Part shown: positions 58,501 through 64,000 of the stretch, in pieces
Numbering within the stretch: the stretch's first letter is position 1
Layout: every line of letters begins with the position of its first letter
Assembly (NCBI RefSeq): GCF_037975245.1
Contig: NC_092573.1
Coordinates: 19,042,265 to 19,106,264, forward strand
Origin: Apostichopus japonicus
Taxonomy: Eukaryota; Echinodermata; Holothuroidea; Aspidochirotida; Stichopodidae
Reading direction: 5' to 3'
DNA length: 64,000 nt
The notes under the pieces: generated by a model
What the model was told of the DNA's origin: nothing
The model's input: only the letters and a program-made list of their open reading frames with translations
The model's database searches: none
Program-made: the position numbers and the translations under genes

Positions 58501-58855
58501 TTGCAAGTAATGTGGAACAACCAACATCACAAGACAGCCAACGAGCTAGTGTTAATATCAACCTCTTCTTTCGATTCAGTGACTCGGGGGGGGGGGGTAT
58601 GAGACGGATAACTTTTTGTGGTCGAAGACGACGGACAACGGACTTAGTTCTCCGTGGGTAGACATACCAAAGCAAATAAGATACAATAAATGATCTTCAC
58701 GACTTACCCCCTTTCCAAATCCTTCACGCCACCGATCACCCGAAGGTTCTTCAGAAACGACAGTGTGATGAGAGAGAACGCCCGGATGATAACGAGCGCA
58801 CCGCGGATCTCTTCGATTAAACCCAGGTAAGTCTCCAACTTCTTGGCCGTGTTTT
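37118..58855 (-). CDS. insulin/IGF-type receptor tyrosine kinase, last 17 coding exons (5' end outside window)
   Basis: Transmembrane receptor for insulin-like peptides, ortholog of the INSR/IGF1R family. Exons in transcript order: 58855-58708, 57092-56878, 56251-56119, 54937-54729, 53489-53325, 52746-52569, 47221-46917, 46205-45982, 45508-45334, 44736-44631, 44372-44299, 43423-43216, 42099-41955, 40774-40615, 40048-39919, 38692-38558, 37523-37118. All junctions are GT/AG and in phase; together they give 1037 aa ending TAG. Order of parts (numbering from 58853): L2 domain 1-120, FN3-1 121-234, FN3-2 235-290, insert region 290-400, FN3-3 about 400-584, membrane segment 598-616, juxtamembrane NPEY 635-638, kinase 655-930, tail to 1037. 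The first L domain, cysteine-rich region and signal peptide must lie past 64000. No frameshift or missing catalytic residue. Confidence 0.95.
37923..38549. repeat. 26-bp minisatellite, exactly 24 copies, abutting a splice donor
   Basis: Head-to-tail TGACCACTCAACCAGCCAAG plus TTTAAC. The length, 627 bp, equals 24 units plus three single-C insertions, and copies are nearly identical. It occupies most of the last receptor intron (37524-38557). In transcript orientation it begins eight bases after the donor GT of the exon 38692-38558. Confidence 0.97.
38558..43423 (-). CDS. receptor kinase-domain exons (five exons)
   Basis: Exon 43423-43216 has the glycine loop [13 protein letters not shown] (662-674) and the ATP-binding lysine in TVAVK (691), and [12 protein letters not shown]. 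Exon 42099-41955: [20 protein letters not shown] then [12 protein letters not shown]. Exon 40774-40615: catalytic loop HRDLSARN (795-802; most relatives have HRDLAARN). Exon 40048-39919: DFG (815-817), activation loop [10 protein letters not shown] with the three regulatory tyrosines (823, 827, 828), then PIRWMAPES and FTTSSDVW. Exon 38692-38558: [20 protein letters not shown]. All catalytic residues of an active insulin-receptor kinase are present. The first of these exons also carries the juxtamembrane [12 protein letters not shown]. Confidence 0.97.
39486..39884. repeat. (CAC/CAT)n trinucleotide repeat in receptor intron
   Basis: About 400 bp of mixed CAC and CAT triplets (plus strand), purine-rich GTG/ATG on the transcribed sense. 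Long open frames on both strands come only from the triplet periodicity. It ends about 35 bp from the donor of the activation-loop exon (39919). Confidence 0.95.
41695..41757. repeat. hairpin with about 22-bp stem and 15-nt loop in receptor intron
   Basis: GCCAAGATTCACAGC (41705-41719) pairs perfectly with 41735-41749, and the flanking G-run (41698-41703) pairs with CTCCCCCT on the other side after one mismatch. The short loop and extended stem are the shape of a small-RNA precursor, though the stem is shorter than a typical miRNA precursor. Confidence 0.8.
43774..43829. repeat. hairpin with 14-bp perfect stem, extended by 4 bp
   Basis: TAGTTACCACGATG (43780-43793) pairs exactly with 43810-43823 around a 16-nt loop. 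After a 2x2 internal loop, ATTC pairs with GAAT outside it. It lies in the receptor intron upstream of the first kinase exon. Confidence 0.75.
44299..44736 (-). CDS. receptor membrane-spanning and juxtamembrane exons
   Basis: Exon 44736-44631 encodes [20 protein letters not shown], a single hydrophobic span followed by FRYQYRK as a stop-transfer signal. Exon 44372-44299 encodes [19 protein letters not shown] is the juxtamembrane motif that binds the PTB domain of IRS and Shc adaptors in INSR (human LYASSNPEYLS). The junctions are phase 1 into and phase 2 between these exons. Confidence 0.96.
45334..46205 (-). CDS. receptor third FN3 domain exons
   Basis: Exon 46205-45982 reads [15 protein letters not shown], then [20 protein letters not shown] (human: KADDIVGPV, then LMWQEPKEPNGLIVLYE). 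Exon 45508-45334 reads VYCISAFAF then [20 protein letters not shown], matching human NYSVRIRATSLAGNGSW. This domain leads directly into the membrane segment in the beta subunit. Potential N-glycosylation sites (NIT, NST, NFS, NWT) are visible. Confidence 0.95.
46917..47221 (-). CDS. receptor exon with furin cleavage site and start of beta subunit
   Basis: Begins [16 protein letters not shown] (352-355) is a dibasic furin site (RxKR) at the position of human RKRR, where the proreceptor is cut into alpha and beta chains. After a Thr/Ser/Asn-rich insert region it reads [20 protein letters not shown], the equivalent of human GYRIELQACNQDTPEERCS. Several N-glycosylation motifs (NTT, NGT, NVS) are present. 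Confidence 0.95.
49799..49915. repeat. diverged tandem duplication of about 58 bp in receptor intron
   Basis: Two adjacent copies share GTCCCC, then TGTATGTGGTGCGGAGAGATT against CGTATGTGGTGCAGAGAGATT, then further related sequence. No function evident. Confidence 0.6.
51501..51527 (-). CDS. candidate 27-nt cassette microexon of the receptor, before the furin site
   Basis: On the minus strand a CACAG acceptor, preceded by a pyrimidine-rich tract, is followed by 27 nt and a strong GTAGGTAT donor. The neighbouring exons join at phase 2, and this 27-nt segment starts and ends at phase 2. It can therefore be included or skipped without a frame change. Included, it would insert SYYLDDILM plus a codon split between FIK and RPQRSKR. 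The location is that of mammalian INSR exon 11. No transcript evidence is available here, so it stays a candidate. Confidence 0.45.
52569..53489 (-). CDS. receptor second FN3 domain and insert-region exons
   Basis: Exon 53489-53325: [20 protein letters not shown], then [20 protein letters not shown] and VDFCIG (human [20 protein letters not shown] and DYCLKG). Exon 52746-52569: IPNSNPRED, acidic [19 protein letters not shown] (human ECCSCPKTD; these cysteines form inter-chain disulfides in INSR), and [13 protein letters not shown] (human FEDYLHNVVFVPR), the alpha-CT-like helix region before the furin site. The alpha-CT helix contacts the hormone in INSR. Confidence 0.94.
53157..53235 (-). mobile_element. 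degenerate tRNA-like (SINE) fragment
   Basis: The minus strand has a perfect Pol III B-box GGTTCGAATCC (plus 53193-53203), preceded by TGGTTACTCAGAGG, a possible A-box. No aminoacyl-stem pairing or clear flanking duplication was found, so it is better read as a SINE remnant than a tRNA gene. Confidence 0.4.
53639..54597. repeat. 39-bp minisatellite in receptor intron, about 25 copies
   Basis: Unit: ACATCAACAGGTCCCAGCCA plus CCAGGTTGAGGTACAAGCT, 39 bp, with a few alternating variants (ACATC/ATATC, CCACCAGG/CCACAAGG). Diverged copies continue to about 54670. It fills the intron between the two FN3 exons 54937-54729 and 53489-53325. Since 39 is a multiple of three, long open frames occur on both strands. 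Confidence 0.97.
54729..56251 (-). CDS. receptor first FN3 domain exons
   Basis: Exon 56251-56119 encodes [20 protein letters not shown], then FVVSWRV (human FSYIRTSFDKILLRW and LGFMLFYKE). Exon 54937-54729 encodes [18 protein letters not shown], a very close match to human QNVTEFDGQDACGSNSW, then RYAMYVRSY and [14 protein letters not shown] (human AIFVKTLV and GAKSDIIYVQT). The cysteine in EESCGG is the one that links the two alpha chains in INSR. Confidence 0.95.
55735..55800. repeat. (TCTCC)n-type pyrimidine repeat
   Basis: Short polypyrimidine microsatellite of TCTCC and TCCCC units within the receptor intron. A second, purer (TCCCC)n tract lies at 56040-56084 beside the decayed exon copy. 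Confidence 0.85.
55929..56037 (-). pseudogene. decayed tandem copy of the receptor FN3-1 exon
   Basis: On the minus strand 109 bases repeat the 3' part of the functional exon (56225-56116) at about 85% identity and keep its reading frame: [17 protein letters not shown], then [10 protein letters not shown]. The donor has been lost: GCGTAAGT of the real exon is GCTTAAAG here, giving an in-frame stop. The upstream half and acceptor are replaced by a (GGGGA)n tract at 56040-56084. It should not be spliced into the mRNA. It lies about 80 bp downstream of the functional exon, in the same orientation. Confidence 0.85.
56878..58855 (-). CDS. receptor second ligand-binding (L2) domain exons
   Basis: Exon 58855-58708: [20 protein letters not shown], then [17 protein letters not shown] (human [20 protein letters not shown] and LVSLSFFRKLRLIRG). 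Exon 57092-56878: [16 protein letters not shown], then [17 protein letters not shown] (human NYSFYALDNQNLRQLW and LTITQGKLFFHYNPKLC), ending in NTNGDFVAC (human KTNGDQASC). This is the leucine-rich right-handed helix L2 of the ectodomain. Its upstream part lies beyond the window. Confidence 0.95.
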
Positions 58856-60518
58856 CTGGGGAGGAAAGCAAATGAATGATTATGTCGATAACAAGAAAAG
58901 TAAAGGATGGATGGATAATTTGATCATGGGAATCGGTTAAAACATTTCATGCGATCTCTTCAACCTTTGCTGTCAATTTTATTTTTTAACTTGGAGATGG
59001 ATTGAAACATATATATACATATATGAGGAGATAAGAAATTGGATTCTTCAAAATTTTCTTCACATGCTTCACTCTGTTCAATGAAACGGGCAGGTGAGGA
59101 TATGGGAGGTGACGGGGGAGGGAGGGGGGGGCAGATGGGGCAACAAGGGGTGCCAGAACATGTTACATTTTCATATACTAGCTCTCTTTCTTAATGTCTT
59201 TAAAAGGGTAGATCAGAGGTACGACTTATCAGTCACTGATCAAAGAGGATCGTCCTGAATGGCCCTTTACATCAAAGAAATTACCAGACTTGTCTTTGTC
59301 GACAACGAAACCTTTAATATGAAGTTATGACGATAAGAAATGATAAATTAAGGATTTACCTTCGACCAGAAAAAAGTATTTTTTAATACTTTTCTCAACC
59401 TTGCCCATTTCCAAACTGCATAAAACACTGCCCAAACCATTCCTACATGTCTCCCCTACATCCCAGCCCCCCCCCACCCTCCCCAACTCCCACTATGTAG
59501 CAAGAAGATCATTTCAAGTTGGTATGTTATCACTTTGCAGCAAAGGAGAACTTGAAGGAAACAGGTCAAATCGGTAAAGGGAAACAATTAAGACAATTAC
59601 AACCGATTTTAATGTCAGTGAGAAGTATATTAAAACATTTAACAAAACATGTTATATAACAGAGTGGGAGACATAAACAGGATATTCTAAAATATCTACA
59701 TACATATACTATTCAAGTGGTAAGAAATATGCAAGCCATTTTTAAAACATCTGTTTTGACACTGACCAAAAGATCTATGAAAAAATTCAGAACTGGCCTC
59801 TTTATGATGTCTTTGACTATATTATCATTACTGATGACAAAGACCATTAATGTGAACATATCACACAGGGAAAACCAGAGTATTTCAATCTAGGTCATAG
59901 GTCAATAATTTTTAAAGTGTTATCATTCTGTCATGCTTCTAGTTGATACTGCTAAAAAAAAATATTAAAAAAAATTAACAATTAAAAAAGCAAACTTCCC
60001 AATAATTTTCATGCTAATGACACTGAAAAAATATTTAATGAATCAACTAATTGATTTAATGAATGTAAAATCAGTTCTATTTAATGTTCAGAAACCCTAA
60101 TTAGATCAATGATATGCTTCCGATTAAACATCATACAACAACAATGTTGTCGTTGTCGTTGTTGCAATTGTCGTTGTCAACGCCACAAAGCAAGAATTTT
60201 GTTTTTGTCATGCTGATGATAAAGCACATGTGCAGCAGCGTGAAATCCTTGTGCTCATTCTTATCAACATCATTAAAAGCATTTGATTTCGTCCTTTTAT
60301 CATGTTTTTGTATCTCAATCTGTTCCCATCTAGTAAGGCGAATTAATGGCTGTAATCTACCCTGCGGCAAACACATCGAGAAACGTGATGATGTAAATAC
60401 ACACCGACGTAATATACCAAATGTGTGCTGGATATAAATAAACACTTGCATGATGTAAACATATCCCTTAAGAGATACTTAATTGTGATCAAGTGAAATA
60501 CACTTCAGTGATGCAATG

Positions 60519-60519
<1 letters not shown>

Positions 60520-60596
<77 letters not shown>
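60520..60596. repeat. (TA)n microsatellite
   Basis: A pure TA run of about 38 units that directly adjoins and partly forms the outer end of the 60591-60763 hairpin. A shorter TA run follows at 60820-60840. Confidence 0.95.
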
Positions 60597-60600
<4 letters not shown>

Positions 60601-60763
60601 ATACTAGATGAGACTAGTGGAACACTAGTAGTTGTTACTCGGAGTTTCACGCGTTATAGCGATCTTCAGACAACATTGAGTTGTCTGAAGATCGCTATAA
60701 CGCGTGAAACTCCGAGTAACAACTACTAGTGTTCCACTAGTCTCATCTAGTATCAACATATAT
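60591..60763. mobile_element. perfect fold-back: 84-bp arms, 5-nt loop
   Basis: The left arm 60591-60674 and right arm 60680-60763 are exact reverse complements, separated only by ATTGA. The arms contain ACTAGT twice and the CG-containing TTTCACGCGTTATAGCG. The pairing runs out into TA-repeat DNA. No coding capacity. It may be a MITE, a hairpin-RNA locus, or an inversion or assembly artefact. Confidence 0.9.
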
Positions 60764-61026
60764 TACGCTCTGTCCAATGGACATAGAGCACTCTGCGCCA
60801 AGATAGACCCCAACCTACTCTATATATATATATATATATCTTATATGTATGTTATGTTGATGACTGTCATGATGTTAGTTATCCATACTGATTTTGTCAA
60901 TGAGTTGATGGTGCCATTGAATAAGCATATAATGTTATGCATCAGTATGTTTCTGATGTCATATTGTTAGTACAACATGATTAAAGTGTACTTCAAACTC
61001 ATTACATAAGTATAGATATGACGATG

Positions 61027-61270
61027 TAGTTATGTCAGTGCATGATTTAGCTATGTAAGGTCATGATGTAAGTATGTAAGGTCATGATGTAAGCATGTAA
61101 GGTCATAATGTAGTTATGTAAGGTCATGATGTAGTTATGTACGGTCATGATTTAGCTATGTAAGGTCATGATGTTAGTTCATGATGTAAGTATGTAAGGT
61201 CATGATGAAGTTATGTAAGGATATGATGTAGTTATGTACGGTCATGATTTAGTACATGTAAGTTCATGAC
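61027..61270. repeat. irregular tandem repeat of about 20-25 bp
   Basis: About ten copies of a unit built on ATGTAAGGTCATGATGTA with GTTATG, AGTATG and TTTAGC variants. Units are diverged and of uneven length. Confidence 0.8.
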
Positions 61271-62265
61271 GAAAGTCCATCACTGGCTAAAATGTATATG
61301 CCTGCCTTCTTTGTCTGTCTAAGAATAATATTCAAGTTTTCCATATTTTTGGGGGGATGGGTTGCTGGCTCGAAGTTTTTGTCTGATTGTAGCCAATTTT
61401 ACCACCAAACCTACCAAGTATTTTTCAACAAAAGAATTGTTATTGATCAAAATAAAGATAACCTCCCTGGATAGTTTTTATTAGTTTTTGTATATGGGAA
61501 TAAGCAATATATCAATATCTTATTCTATTTTCAATTTTAATGATGTCATAAACCAGGCACTTCCTCGTTATATCACCAATGCATATATTATTATCAAGAC
61601 AAATGGCAATGTGGAGATAATTATGTCATCAATTGAACTAGCTGTGCAAAAACATGCTCTCAGCAAAATAAGCATATTTGGATATGAATTTACAGAACAG
61701 CTGCACGTAAAGGTTTCCATGACAATGATAAAATTGGAGATATCCAGTGATGGAAAATTGCAATTACTTTTCAATTAACATATGTTCAAACCTCAAAGTA
61801 TTTTATTTTCCTTTCTGGAGTAACTCATATTTTAATGCTTAGTAAATGGGGAAGGGGAGAGAGATGGGGGGAGTTGGGGGTAGGGATGGCAGAGGGTGAG
61901 GGTGGAAATGGGGATCAGAGGGAGTGGAGTGGAGATAGGCAAAGGAATTCATACTTTAAACTAGTAAAAAACTGATTTGTATGTATGTATATGTATGTAT
62001 TGAGACACTGCTTTTATGTCACTGGAAACTAGGGCCACTTATATTTTTTTCTAACAGGCTGGTTGAGGATAACATTTTAAATACTTTGAAATACATTTTG
62101 AATTGGAAAACACTTTTGTGCAATTTCCAACCATAGATCCTCAACCTAACTTTGCTTACTATGAAATCTAAAATTTAAATAGAAAAACTTTCCTAATCAT
62201 AGTGTGTCTTTCTCTCTGATACATCTCAACTGAGAAAATGCAAAATATTGGACTTAACCTACAGC

Positions 62266-62461
62266 CAGTTGGGACAATTCCCTAATGCTAATACCTCTCT
62301 AAACTGTCCTCCCATATCATGCTTCAAAGCACTCGTACTGACGGGTACAAACAGTTCCTAACCTTTACCTTATAGAAACATGATATTCATACTGCTCGTA
62401 CTGACACTACCAGTGCTCTGAAGCGGGACATGACAGTACAGTATAGAAAAAGTTGTCCCAA
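62266..62461. repeat. imperfect long inverted repeat, arms about 65-75 bp
   Basis: The left segment starting CAGTTGGGACAATT and containing CATGCTTCAAAGCACTCGTAC matches the reverse complement of the right segment, which ends AAAGTTGTCCCAACC and contains CAGTGCTCTGAAGCGGGACATG. The spacer is about 55 bp. Several mismatches and small gaps indicate an older fold-back element. Confidence 0.6.
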
Positions 62462-64000
62462 CCGGGTGTTACCTGCTACACTGGAGTCAATGAAGAAACA
62501 TACTAGCCAACACAAACTCTCCCTCTGTTAAACCCCATTGGGCGGAATAAAATGAGATACTAGTAAAATACATCTGGGCAAGGGGGAAATTTCAACAGGG
62601 AAAAAAAAATATTAATCAAAACAACTTTACTTTACTGGGTTTTTTTTTTGCTTCTTGTTTTCACCTCCCACCATACGGATCAAACCATGTTAAGGGAAAC
62701 TTTAATTTTGGGTCAGAAATGTGTAAAGAAATAAGGTTGTTTTCCTCCTCCTCCTCCACAACAACAAATACTCAGCAAATTGTGTAACAGGTTTTAATGT
62801 GTCCCATGGCCAGACTACATTCCACAAATTAACTGCATGCTGACTTCCTGCCGAGAATCTCTGACTGCTTTGCCCTGAGCTTTTGTTTGTAAAAGGGTTA
62901 CTAGGAGCTGAGGGGCTTGATTTCCAACACAGAGAAATTGTTTCAAATGCACTTCGTGACGGGCAGTAATTTCTCTTCCATCAGGTTACCGAGAAACAGC
63001 GTTTGTTTGTGAGGGGATTAGATCCTCCGATGTCATTTACAGACCGTACTGATGTCATAGCCAGAAATATATTTTTTATGTGTTCGTTGCGGCGGGCGCA
63101 GATGGGGCAAACATAGGGAAGGATGGAACGGCGAGAGAAGATGATAGGAACACTTCCTACAAATGATGATGATCAAGGTTGTAAATGGATGCTACTGACT
63201 TCAGTAAACTATTGTTTGTTTGTAGACCTCTCGGAGAGAGAAAAGACAATGTTGGTTTAGACGGAGTATTTACAAAGTTTGTTTGTTCATAGTTGTCACA
63301 TTATAATAACTATTATAGCATCACATGATGTTCTAACATATATAAGCAATTAAGGATATTAAAGGAAAACCTTCAGTTCCGTTTACAGGCAATTTAATTG
63401 TCTATGTTCCATTTCGACAAAACTCATCTCCTACAGGTAGATCCCTTTCTCATGCAAATTTTTGCAAATGAAAAGCTTAATTATTTTTTTGAGTATCATT
63501 TATGCTCATGAACTGTTGGTGGGATTTTAGTTATCAAATAGCAAAAAAAAATTTACTAAATTCAATACCAAAAATGAAAGCTATACTTAATAATGAAATT
63601 TCACATTTAAAACCAGTTCCTTTCAAAAAACACCATTTCACCTCTGTACAACAAATGCACAAACGTTCTCAATCAAAGTGAAACTCGACTGATCTTGTTA
63701 ATTACGATGGCATCTCTTGCAATTTTAAAATGCTCATATAAGCCACTCCAAAAATTTGGAGAAGAAACCTTGGAGAAGGAACCTTGAAAGAAGAAACCTT
63801 GAATGAGCCATAATTATGGTTATGAACAATAGTGGTAGGGGGGGGGGGGGTAATATGTGATCCCTCCCTTATTGTGTAGGTATTTTTCGTTTCTTTCCTT
63901 TTAATTTTCTTTTAATTTCAAATTTTTTTAAATTAACTTTGATTAAATGTTTTTCTTACCTTTGATTTTCAAAATATATTAACACTGGTAAAACCACATT

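Larger units (their letters stand above)
58856..64000. other. large receptor intron (upstream part), no exon recognised
   Basis: The next upstream receptor exon would end at phase 1 and encode the start of L2, but I found no matching segment up to the window edge. The stretch contains AT repeats, a perfect long hairpin, a TATGTAAGGTCATGATG repeat cluster, an imperfect inverted repeat (each listed), and G-rich tracts near 59105-59145 and 61853-61930. Confidence 0.6.

Noticed and set aside
63958-64000. Possible upstream receptor exon ending in a GTAAG donor on the minus strand
   Set aside because: The single short open frame to the edge does not match the expected start of the L2 domain, and it ends at phase 2 where phase 1 is required.

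Overview
This is eukaryotic nuclear DNA: about 40 short exons with GT/AG junctions are spread through AT-rich introns and intergenic DNA full of minisatellites, fold-back elements and a tRNA-derived SINE. No prokaryotic feature is present. The proteins are metazoan, and the repeat types together with the insulin-receptor organisation suggest a marine invertebrate deuterostome, perhaps an echinoderm such as a sea cucumber. That placement is an impression, not proof.

Three genes account for all the protein-coding sequence I can support. (1) 7559-9728, minus: ribosomal protein L36 (RPL36), three coding exons, 109 aa, with a probable 5' UTR exon ending at 11371. (2) 11598-30723, plus: a Bloom-syndrome-type RecQ helicase (BLM). 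It has 22 coding exons that join in phase into a 1422-aa protein, against about 1417 aa in human, with complete helicase, RQC zinc-binding and HRDC regions. (3) 37118-58855, minus: an insulin/IGF-type receptor tyrosine kinase. Its last 17 coding exons encode 1037 aa, from the second L domain through the FN3 domains, furin site, membrane segment and kinase to the tail. The 5' exons (L1, cysteine-rich region, signal peptide) lie beyond position 64000.

Layout: 1-7510 is gene-poor and repeat-rich. RPL36 and BLM are divergent and appear to share a promoter of about 190-230 bp near 11400-11597. BLM and the receptor converge on a 6.4-kb spacer (30724-37117) that must also hold the receptor 3' UTR. 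58856-64000 is intron of the receptor, with a perfect 84-bp-arm hairpin, AT repeats and no exon I can recognise.

The genes do not form one pathway (translation, recombination and repair, growth-factor signalling). Their linkage is still notable: in human, RPL36 and INSR are both on 19p13, while BLM and IGF1R are both on 15q26. The window therefore looks like the unduplicated ancestor of those two paralogous regions. The most interesting local signals are a phase-perfect 27-nt candidate cassette exon immediately before the receptor furin site (the place where mammalian INSR exon 11 sits), a decayed tandem copy of one FN3 exon, and a series of hairpins and large intronic minisatellites.
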